Below, one piece after another: positions 1 to 6,800 of a stretch of 7,732 bases of DNA. The stretch comes from Gammaproteobacteria bacterium (GTDB lineage: Bacteria > Pseudomonadota > Gammaproteobacteria > HK1), in NCBI GenBank assembly GCA_013042035.1, contig JABDQX010000332.1, positions 1 to 7,732 on the forward strand, read 5' to 3'. Positions within the stretch are counted from its first letter, which is position 1. Every line of letters begins with the position of its first letter. The position numbers and the translations under genes were made by a program. A model generated the notes under the pieces. It saw only the letters and a list, made by a program, of their open reading frames with translations, was not told the origin of the DNA and searched no databases.

Positions 1-1319
1 CATATCAGCCGATCATAATAACGCCGGATATTTCGGACAAATTGCACAGGTTCATGGCCTCGTGCGTACCCATGCTTTGTTTTCACATACCATTTTTTCT
101 GGCTAATCAAAGGCAAAAATTCCCTAACATCCCGCCAGCGGTTCGGATCCGCTCCGCCTTCCTGCGCCAGGATACGCGCATCTTCCACATGCCCCAACCC
201 AACATTGTAACCGGCCAGAGCAAACCAGGTTCGATCCGGTTCTTCGACCTGCTTGGGTATTCTTTTCTTCATCCAGGCAAAGTAGCGAGCCCCGCCAAAG
301 ATGCTTTCTTTTTCATCGGTCCTGTCCACAACGCCAAGCTGCTTGGCCGTATTGGCGGTAAGCATCATAATGCCCTGCACCCCGGTTGGTGATACCGCAT
401 CGGGATTCCAGTGAGATTCCTGATACCCGATAGCGCTCAATAAACGCCAGTCGATATTGTGGTCGGCGGCAGCCGTCTTGAAATACGTTAAGTATTCCGG
501 CAAACGGCGCTTGACATCACGCAAAAATCTACGCGTTTCCACATAATTAAAATACTTCATGTGTCCGTAATGGTGCTCGATAAGATCCTCCAATGCTCCA
601 TTTTTTTTGATCTTCTCAAAGAAAAGGAGTGTCTTGATGTAGAGACTGTCATCGGCACCTATCGGAACAGCCCAAACCAATGATTCCGGATTACCAATAT
701 TGAATCCGGAACTGAGTTCCGGATAGTGTTGTCTTAACAAGGAAAATTCATTGGAATCCACGATGGTAATATCGACCTTTTGCTCTAAAACAAGCGACAA
801 AAGCTCTGCTGTGCCAAGGGATGGACGTTCCCGCCAAATGATATCCGGATTTTTATTGGCAAGTTCCCGCAGCATATCCGCGTAACCGTGGCCCGAGGCG
901 ACTTCCAAAAGTCTCCCGGCAAGATCCCGAAGGCCATTGGGATGTTTCCCCTTACGCCGATAGATAACTTTCTGGTGAATTTGTTGGTAAACCGGCCCAA
1001 AACGCCCCGATGTACTGTTCCCGGAGCCAGCTCTGAAACCGGCAACCAAGTGCCCCTCTCCACGTTCGATAGCTTCCACGGCCTGGCTGTCATTTTCAAC
1101 GAGAATCATTGTGAGACGAACCCCAAGCTCATCGGCAAAACGCCGTGCAAGGCTGTATTCGAATCCGGCAAAATCATTGCCCGTTGGATAACAGGTGGTC
1201 AAGCTATTGCGGGTAACGACCCGTAATTCACCGGATTGCTTTATCTGTTCCAGCAGCGTCCGAGGCTCAGAACAGAATGTGACAAAGAGGCCGATGAGAA
1301 TGGTCGCAATGATTTTCAT
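1..1319 (-). CDS. mltF: MltF-like membrane-bound lytic murein transglycosylase (C-terminal tip cut by window edge)
   Basis: Cleaves the glycan strand of peptidoglycan in the periplasm, forming 1,6-anhydro-muramoyl ends. I translated this frame by hand; it is open for 439 codons and runs off the left edge. Residues 1-15 are a hydrophobic signal segment. Residues about 25-250 resemble a family 3 solute-binding domain (GELRVV at 30, FEYSLARRFADELG at 53). About 275-400 is the SLT lysozyme-like domain, with catalytic Glu301 in YQESHWNP, GVQGIMMLT at 313-321 and AGYNVGLG at 369-376. The last visible residues, VRNIRRYYDRLI, match the usual MltF C-terminus, so almost nothing is missing. The start is fixed by an in-frame TAA three codons upstream (1326-1328), although no clear Shine-Dalgarno sequence precedes the ATG. 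Cys16 is preceded by FVTF, a poor lipobox, so lipidation is uncertain. The gene is 205 bp downstream of the iron-sulfur gene and probably has its own promoter. Family assignment is secure; physiological role is inferred. Confidence 0.93.
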   Translation of the reverse strand, partial: MKIIATILIGLFVTFCSEPRTLLEQIKQSGELRVVTRNSLTTCYPTGNDFAGFEYSLARRFADELGVRLTMILVENDSQAVEAIERGEGHLVAGFRAGSGNSTSGRFGPVYQQIHQKVIYRRKGKHPNGLRDLAGRLLEVASGHGYADMLRELANKNPDIIWRERPSLGTAELLSLVLEQKVDITIVDSNEFSLLRQHYPELSSGFNIGNPESLVWAVPIGADDSLYIKTLLFFEKIKKNGALEDLIEHHYGHMKYFNYVETRRFLRDVKRRLPEYLTYFKTAAADHNIDWRLLSAIGYQESHWNPDAVSPTGVQGIMMLTANTAKQLGVVDRTDEKESIFGGARYFAWMKKRIPKQVEEPDRTWFALAGYNVGLGHVEDARILAQEGGADPNRWRDVREFLPLISQKKWYVKTKHGYARGHEPVQFVRNIRRYYDRLI

Positions 1320-1406
1320 AGGCGCTTAACGCCGGAATTTTGAACAAAATGACCAAGAAATCCCGGTGTAATATTTTGGTTCCGGCTGTGCCGAATTGGG
1401 AAGGTA

Positions 1407-1435
1407 GATAAAAAACTCATACGTGCTTCAGGCAA
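1407..1435 (-). promoter_or_regulatory. Weak candidate promoter for mltF
   Basis: Reading the minus strand, TTGCCT (1435-1430) and TTTATC (1412-1407) are separated by 17 bp, about 90 bp before the mltF ATG. The -35 matches consensus at 4 of 6 positions and the -10 at only 3 of 6. It is listed because some promoter is expected in this gap, not because the match is convincing. Confidence 0.18.
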
Positions 1436-1474
1436 GGAAATAGTCATTTCTTACAGCAGGGAAATAGCACTGTA

Positions 1475-1492
1475 TGCAAAACTCATTTTGCA
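1475..1492 (-). terminator. A/T-rich perfect hairpin, possible weak terminator of the iron-sulfur gene
   Basis: TGCAAAA and TTTTGCA form a perfect 7-bp stem with a 4-nt loop, about 33 nt after the stop codon of the iron-sulfur gene. The stem is A/T-rich and is not followed by a U-run in the minus-strand transcript, so it is a poor match to a standard intrinsic terminator. It might equally be a palindromic operator. Confidence 0.3.
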
Positions 1493-1524
1493 CTCTCTAA
1501 CTTGGTTAAAAATGTGCCAAATAC

Positions 1525-2259
1525 TCATTTGCCGCCAGTGGACTCGCTATTCTTTAAAGCTCTTGTACCATAGGGGCAGACTGCGGCGCAAATCGCGCAA
1601 TTATGACCCTCATGGTAATGGAAGTAGTGTTCTTTTTTCCATTTATCACAAGCATATGCATCCAATATCTCCTCACGTGGCAGGCCCGGATACCACGCAT
1701 TGCCTGTCAACGCCTTCGCGGGACAGGCCTCCACGCAGCGTGTACAACGGCCGCAAAAGTCTCTTTCTATCGGTGGTCCACAGGGAAGCGTCATATCAGT
1801 GAAAACGGTTCCCAGCCGAATCCAGGATCCGAACGGGCGCGTCACCAACTGACAATGACGGCCTACCCAACCCAATCCAGCGCGGGTTGCCGCAAGTTTG
1901 TGGGAAAACTCCCCTTTTATATCAACCGGATCAGTCCGATCCGAAGCCGCCAGCGGCTTGGCTCGATATCCTCGCGTCTGAATCTCAACCGCCAATGCCA
2001 CGGATACTGTATTAATGCGTTCATTTACACGGGAATACTCATCGGCATACGCCTGATTCGGCCCGTTCCGGATACCGACCATGATTTGTGGCGTCATGGG
2101 AATGGCCCAGGCAATCGCGACAGCAAACCCCTGTCCTGTTTCATCTTGAGGGGTGGAAAAATTCCGAAGATCAGCGGCACCCCAAAGTGTAATCCGGTGT
2201 AAAGCCATCCACTGGCTAAGCCAATCAACATGATTTGGCACGTCACTTGTGCTGCGCAC
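1525..2259 (-). CDS. Short QueG-like double-[4Fe-4S] protein (epoxyqueuosine reductase family)
   Basis: A 244-residue protein related to the N-terminal and ferredoxin parts of epoxyqueuosine reductase, a cobalamin-dependent tRNA-modifying enzyme. Numbering is from GTG at 2259. KLAATRAGLGWVG (121-133) matches the family signature KxLAARAGLGWIG, and Asp113 lies exactly where QueG keeps its conserved Asp, nine residues before the LAA. Cluster 1 is CGRCTRCVEACP (Cys169, 172, 175, 179). Cluster 2 uses CAICAAVCP (Cys221, 224, 228), probably with Cys204. The protein ends 16 residues after the last cysteine, so the C-terminal HEAT-like tRNA-binding part of true QueG (roughly 350 residues or more) is absent. 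Start: the open frame extends to a TTG at 2343 and beyond without any ATG, and those residues look non-coding. GTG at 2259 has GGAG 10 nt upstream; ATG at 2208 is a fallback. Short homologues are known and mostly uncharacterised, so I assign no substrate. Confidence 0.85.
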   Translation of the reverse strand: MRSTSDVPNHVDWLSQWMALHRITLWGAADLRNFSTPQDETGQGFAVAIAWAIPMTPQIMVGIRNGPNQAYADEYSRVNERINTVSVALAVEIQTRGYRAKPLAASDRTDPVDIKGEFSHKLAATRAGLGWVGRHCQLVTRPFGSWIRLGTVFTDMTLPCGPPIERDFCGRCTRCVEACPAKALTGNAWYPGLPREEILDAYACDKWKKEHYFHYHEGHNCAICAAVCPYGTRALKNSESTGGK

Positions 2260-2481
2260 TGCAAATATACTCCGTCTTATACCAAGAAAATAACAAGAGG
2301 CGCCCCTACGGACACATTGAAGGTGGTGGAATGTTGAAACCAAACCATATGGCTGCGGCTGCTTCTCGCCTCTCTCGAAGGGAGCCCGGAAAACGCACCA
2401 AGGCGGTGGTGAAACGTAACCCGCGCGATTGCAGTTTCTCCGCTACTTTATATTGAAAATCAGTGGCACCAAGATAGCCTG
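2260..2481. other. Gap between cupin and iron-sulfur gene; no gene seen
   Basis: About 220 bp without a supportable gene. One minus-strand frame stays open from the cupin stop to about 2279 but has no ATG and no recognisable motif. A TATAAA hexamer (minus strand, 2452-2447) could be a -10 box, but no good -35 lies 16-18 bp upstream. I find no convincing terminator. The length suggests that the iron-sulfur gene is transcribed separately from the cupin. Confidence 0.45.
2270..2277 (-). promoter_or_regulatory. Shine-Dalgarno supporting the GTG start of the iron-sulfur gene
   Basis: The minus strand reads AGACGGAG; its GGAG ends 10 nt before GTG at 2259. It decides the start because the longer frame (TTG at 2343) has no comparable site, and the QueG-like similarity begins only around residue 10 of the GTG form. 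Confidence 0.5.
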
Positions 2482-2862
2482 TCAGTCCAGGTGTACCATG
2501 GCCGTTAGAGCGGGTTCTTCCGATGTAACCCGCGAGAAGTGTCCACGTCCAACTGTGTCTTCCAGCAATACGACGCCCCCCGGTCTAAAACACCTTACCT
2601 CGCCATCACTAACGCGCACTTCGAATACACCGCTGAGTATAAAAACGAACTGACGTTTGGGGGACGGATGCCAATCCCCTACCCAACCGGATGCGCCTCC
2701 GACAAAAACAAATCTCCGCGCATCGACCGCGGCAGAAACATTAAGCGGTAATGCGGGTGGGGCGTAATCTGTCGAATTCAGAATAACCTCTACGTCTTCG
2801 AAGTGTGACTCACCATCTTTATCCGCGTAGACCCTTGTGTAGCGGGTTGTATCATCCGGCAT
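2482..2862 (-). CDS. Small cupin-fold protein
   Basis: A 126-residue single-domain cupin. The N-terminus carries a family signature, TRVYADKDGESHFEDVEV (9-26), seen in a group of small bacterial cupins of unknown function. The barrel follows: WHPSPKRQFVFILSG (64-78) is motif 1, and RPGGVVLLEDTVGRGHFSR (93-111) is motif 2. In motif 1 only His65 remains; the usual second His is not present and the Glu position is Gln71. Motif 2 keeps His108. Full metal coordination is therefore doubtful, and a catalytic role in ring closure or isomerisation is possible but not shown. ATG at 2862 is chosen over GTG at 2871 because GTGATC just upstream can pair with the extended 16S 3' end at a suitable distance. 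It lies 150 bp after the SDR, in the same direction, so co-transcription with the PKS unit is possible. No signal peptide or membrane segment is visible. Confidence 0.85.
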   Translation of the reverse strand: MPDDTTRYTRVYADKDGESHFEDVEVILNSTDYAPPALPLNVSAAVDARRFVFVGGASGWVGDWHPSPKRQFVFILSGVFEVRVSDGEVRCFRPGGVVLLEDTVGRGHFSRVTSEEPALTAMVHLD

Positions 2863-2904
2863 ATCGATCACTTTGTTAGTTTCTCACTGTTTCTTGGGGC
2901 ACGG

Positions 2905-2988
2905 AAGTAGGTTTATCGGCTTAAGCTGCGCTGAGAGGCGGTGAAAAATCTCCAGACCTACTTACAGCGGCGGTCGAGTGATTTTTCA
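2905..2988 (-). repeat. Interleaved inverted repeats between SDR and cupin
   Basis: Repeat a: tgaaaaatc (2942-2950) and gatttttca (2980-2988), 9 bp perfect plus one G-T pair, with an inner stem gacc (2955-2958)/ggtc (2972-2975). Repeat c: aagtaggt (2905-2912) and acctactt (2956-2963), 8 bp perfect. One arm of c lies inside the loop of a, so the two pairings exclude each other in a minus-strand transcript. The geometry resembles a leader with alternative structures, or a bidirectional A/T-rich terminator. Function unproven. Confidence 0.4.
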
Positions 2989-3006
2989 TGGCCTATGAGA
3001 TGTCAA
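2978..3006 (-). promoter_or_regulatory. Candidate promoter for the cupin
   Basis: The minus strand has a perfect TTGACA (3006-3001), then 17 bp, then AATCAC (2983-2978), which matches the -10 consensus at only 3 of 6 positions. It begins just past the SDR stop, a sensible place for a promoter of the cupin. The -10 lies inside the inverted repeat at 2942-2988. A transcript from here would lack the first arm of that hairpin, while read-through from the SDR would include it. Confidence 0.3.
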
Positions 3007-3012
3007 CACGGC

Positions 3013-3813
3013 CTAGAATTTAAGCTCGATTCCCGCCAAAGCACCACCGTCCACCTGAATGGTGCAGCCTGTAACGAAACTGGCGCATTCCGACGCCAGG
3101 AATGCAACGACTTTGCCGACTTCTTCAGAAGTTGCAAGCCGTTTTACTGCACTGGCCCTATCCACGATGGAATCGAATACTTCCTGCTGGGTCTTGTCGA
3201 TCTGACTCTCAATCTCATCAGAAAGTTTTTCCAAAATCTCAGTATAGGTAAATCCCGGACATATGGCGTTGGCGCAGATACCGTCTTTGGAATATTCCAT
3301 GGCCAGGGAGCGGGTATAGCTAATAACCGCCGCTTTGGCGGCGGAATAGTCGGGAATTCCGTTTATCGGCATAATACCCGCGATCGAACTCATATTAATA
3401 ATGCGTCCCCAACCTTTTTCCACCATCTTTGGGACAACCGCACGGCAAATTCTCACGCAGGCCATAAAATGAACATTTATCTGTGATGCCCACTCTTCGT
3501 CGGTCGCACTGATAGTTGAGCAAAGATGAGCGTGTCCGGCATTGTTGAAAAGAATATCCACATGCCCGAATTCGTCAAAAGCGGCAGAAACGACCTTATC
3601 CGCGCCCTCGGCCTTTTCCAAATCGGCTGCAACAGTCAACACCCTGACGCCCAGTGCCGTTATCCGATCCCGCGCCTTGGCCAGATCCGCTTCATTTCTA
3701 CCGGTGATGATGAGATCACAACCTTCTTTAGCCATCTCCAAGGCGCTTGCCAAACCAATTCCTCGATTTCCCCCAGTAACGAGGGCCACTTTACCCTTGA
3801 TTCCTAAATCCAT
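3013..3813 (-). CDS. Short-chain dehydrogenase/reductase (FabG-like), PKS partner
   Basis: A 266-residue classical SDR, a cytosolic NAD(P)H-dependent oxidoreductase of carbonyl/alcohol groups. The cofactor motif TGGNRGIG is at 13-20, Arg39 after beta-2 (ITGRN) favours NADPH, and Asp64 and NNAG (90-93) are in place. The catalytic set is complete: Asn113, Ser143 (NMSSIAG), Tyr156 and Lys160 (YSAAK), followed by PG at 186-187. The C-terminus VTGCTIQVDGGALAG is typical of FabG-like members. The segment 193-222 (EKLSDEIES...) is a somewhat long acidic substrate-loop region that may set specificity. The gene starts 20 nt after the PKS stop with a strong Shine-Dalgarno sequence, so it belongs to the same operon. 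Because the upstream module has no ketoreductase, I infer it may reduce the polyketide in trans or after release. The exact substrate and true fatty-acid FabG activity cannot be decided from sequence. Confidence 0.93.
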   Translation of the reverse strand: MDLGIKGKVALVTGGNRGIGLASALEMAKEGCDLIITGRNEADLAKARDRITALGVRVLTVAADLEKAEGADKVVSAAFDEFGHVDILFNNAGHAHLCSTISATDEEWASQINVHFMACVRICRAVVPKMVEKGWGRIINMSSIAGIMPINGIPDYSAAKAAVISYTRSLAMEYSKDGICANAICPGFTYTEILEKLSDEIESQIDKTQQEVFDSIVDRASAVKRLATSEEVGKVVAFLASECASFVTGCTIQVDGGALAGIELKF

Positions 3814-3818
3814 CGTAA

Positions 3819-3827
3819 CCTCTCCTC
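3819..3827 (-). promoter_or_regulatory. Strong Shine-Dalgarno of the SDR
   Basis: The minus strand reads GAGGAGAGG followed by 5 nt and the ATG at 3813. The site sits wholly in the 20-nt PKS-SDR spacer. Ribosomes ending the PKS would be close to this site, which fits translational coupling. Confidence 0.75.
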
Positions 3828-3833
3828 AATGCG

Positions 3834-6800
3834 TTAAATTTTGAGTTTCGTGCTCAATACTTCCGCAATCCTGCGAACGTTCGGCTGCCAGTGCATGGTG
3901 AAATGGTTGCCGGGAACCACATGGTATTCGACCCGATTGGCAAGCTCTTGCCACATGGCCGGGTCGGAGTGCCCACCAATCATGGTATCGGCCAGCTTGG
4001 TTTCCTCGGCTGTGAGACACACGAGCGTCCCTTCCCACGGGGAAGGCCGGTAGGAAAGGAAGGCCTCCGAATTGGTCCGGTAGATACGAACAAGGCCATC
4101 GAGCGTCTCGGCGCCAAGCTGTTCCCGCAGGTGGGTTGGAGAGTCCGCCGAGGTCGAATCCTCGGGTTTACCGGGCGGTGCCTTACCTTCATCTTCTCCC
4201 ATCAGCATCTGGAACATCAGCTCATCCCGAGCTTTTGCATCCCGTCCCTCCAATCCCCTGCCATATTGCGATGGCGTAACCGAATCCCCCAGCGCCAGCA
4301 GCGCAACCTCTCGATTATCCGACTGTAATAAACGAGCCATCTCGAAGGCCACAATGCCGCCGAATGACCAGCCGTACAGGTTGTAAGGCCCTTGCGGCCA
4401 GACGCGGATGATTTCCTCCACATACCGGGCAGCCATGGCCGGAATATCCGTCAATGGAGCCTCTTCTCCCTCGAAGCCAACGGCCTGAATCCCGTAGAGC
4501 AGTTGATTCCTGTCCATGCAATCGGCCAGTTCCCGATAGCGGAACACGCTGCCCCATATGGGATGGATGCAAAAGAGCGGTGGCCTAGCGCCTGTAGCTT
4601 CGGCATTGAAGGGAATGAGAAGGCTGGAATCATCTCCCTTTCGTTCCGGAGATCCGGCCGCCAGACCCGCAAGGGTTTCTTCAACTGCCAATATCTCACC
4701 AGCAACATGGTTCACCAACTTGTCCAGCGTAGGATATTTCAACAACAAGTTTAAGGAAAACGAACATTCTAAGCTGGTTTGCAAACGATTCCTAAGCTCC
4801 ACCGCCATCAACGAATCCATCCCGAGATCGGTCAATCCCGCACACGAATCAATGGATCGGGAGGGAGCGGAACCGAGCACTGCGTTGATTTCGGATTGAA
4901 TATGCGCGACCAAATAAGCCCGTTGCTTTTCGGGCGGCGTTTTTTTCAATCTCTCGATAAAACCGGGTAGCGCGGAGGATTGATCCGGAAGAGATCGATG
5001 CCTTGGGGCATCGGGTGACCCGACCCGCGCCAACGAGCACGTTTCTTTGTACTCACGGGGACTCCCCTCAAACCAATACCGCTCGCGTTGAAAAGGATAG
5101 GTCGGCAATTGGACCTTGCGGCCCGAGAAACCCCTATGGAAACCCGCCCAATCGACAGCGCCTCCTCGCACATACCACTCGCCGAGACTCTGGAACAGTT
5201 GCCGCCAATCTTCCTGTCCTTCCCGCAAGCTCGATAGCCAGCTCCCCACATCATCAGGCAGGCACTGACGCGCCATGCCCAGCAGAGTCGGTTTCGGCCC
5301 GATCTCCAGGAAAGTGTCGAATCCCTGGCCGTAGAGAGTTTCCACGCCCGTGGCAAAACGCACCGGCGCTCGCACATGACGAATCCAATAAGCCGGGGTT
5401 GTGATTTGATCCGTTACCATTTGGCCCGTGACATTGGAACACAGGGGGACTGTGGGTTTGGCGTAGATTATCGTGGCGGCGACCTTTTTGAACTCACCCA
5501 GCATCGGTTCCATCATGGGGGAATGGAAAGCATGAGAAACAGGTAATAACTTGGCGCCGATGTCTTGATCCGCAAGCGTAGCCGATATCCTTTCTATCGC
5601 CTGATGCGTTCCGGAAATGACGATATTTTCAGGTCCATTGACAGCGGCGATAGAGACTTCCCGCGCGAAAGGCGCAATGATCCTGGCGGCCTCGGTTTCC
5701 GTCATCGGCAACACCAGCATGTCACCTTTCTCGCATAGGGTCTGCATTAAACGGCCTCGCGCCGCAATTAGTTTCAGTCCATCTTCCAGACTGAAGACCC
5801 CGGCAATACAAGCCGCTACATATTCGCCGACGCTGTGCCCCATGACGACATCGGGCGTGATACCCCAGGATTGCCATAGTTTGGCCAGGGCATATTCCAG
5901 GGCAAACAGGGCCGGTTGCGTGTTGGCGGTTTGGTTCAATGGATTGTCAGCGGGAACGGTGGATGCGCTTCGCTTATCCACTCTACGGGCGAAATAAAGC
6001 AGCTCGATTAACGGCGTTTCGAGATAGGGGCGCAGTATGGCGCCGCACCGGTCGATGGATTGACGGAAGATCGGTTGTGTTTCGTAGAGTTGCCGCCCCA
6101 TGCCCACATACTGGGAACCCTGCCCGGTAAACAGAAAGGCAATTTTTGGGGTTTTCCGGGCGGCCATGCCGACGATATGGCCACCGGCGCGCAATTGTGT
6201 TTGGGCATCGCTCGAAGACTCGGCCACCAGGGCAAGGCGATGGTCGAAATGGGACCGTCCCGTATTGGCCGTGAAACAGACATCGGCAAATGGGGTTTCC
6301 GGATGGGATAGGAGATGTTGGGCATAGGTATCTGTCAGGGCCTGTAGCGCGACTTCACTCTTGGCCGACAGCGTCAATAGATGGAGGGGACGCTCCATGT
6401 GTATGGGCATCTGGGGGCTCGCTTCGCTCGACCCCAGCCACACCGCCGGGGCCTCCGCCAATACCACATGGGCGTTGGTGCCGCTCATGCCAAAGGAACT
6501 GACCCCCGCGATTCGTGGCCCTTGTTCAGCACCTCGGCCACGGGGCCATGCCCGGCGCTCCACGGGAACCTGCAACGGAAGATTTTCCCAGTCGATACGG
6601 GGATTGGGCTGCTTGAAATGCAGATTGGGCGGGATCTCCTGGTGTTGCAGAGCCAACACGGCCTTGAGCAGGCCGGCGATACCCGCAGCCGCCTCTAGAT
6701 GCCCGATATTGGTCTTCACCGATCCGATGGCAAGCGGCAAATCCGGGGAGCGGTCCTTGCCGAAAACCGCGCCCAACGCATCCACCTCAATGGGATCGCC

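Larger units (their letters stand above)
1320..1524. other. Intergenic region with short repeats upstream of mltF
   Basis: There is no coding sequence here. It holds a 7-bp perfect hairpin (1475-1492), a direct repeat ggaaatag (1436-1443 and 1460-1467), a 5-bp inverted repeat gaaat-agtc-atttc (1437-1450) and three copies of actcat (1415-1420, 1481-1486, 1523-1528). A GGCG/CGCC mini-hairpin (1321-1333) lies directly before the mltF start codon. The arrangement fits a promoter/operator region for mltF, but no individual site is proven. Confidence 0.5.

Noticed and set aside
42..392. Plus-strand open frame of 116 codons
   Set aside because: Lies opposite the SLT domain of the minus-strand MltF-like gene, whose catalytic motifs are clear; no motif of its own.
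785..1226. Open frames on both strands (785-1099 minus, 888-1226 plus)
   Set aside because: Other-frame shadows of the solute-binding domain of MltF, which reads through without a stop.
1603..2202. Plus-strand open frame of 199 codons
   Set aside because: Antisense to the QueG-like gene, which has both Cys cluster motifs and the AGLGW signature.
1525..2259. Calling this gene queG outright
   Set aside because: The C-terminal tRNA-binding region of QueG is absent, so epoxyqueuosine reductase activity should not be assumed.
2270..2281. TATAAG (minus strand) as -10 box for the iron-sulfur gene
   Set aside because: A start of transcription here would fall after or within the Shine-Dalgarno sequence, and no -35 box lies at the right distance.
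2260..2343. N-terminal extension of the iron-sulfur protein to TTG at 2343
   Set aside because: No Shine-Dalgarno, no similarity to the family in the extra 28 residues, and the frame continues upstream without a good start; GTG at 2259 has a GGAG site.
2280..2478. Minus-strand open frame in the cupin/iron-sulfur gap
   Set aside because: About 65 codons with no ATG, no Shine-Dalgarno site and no recognisable motif; probably non-coding.
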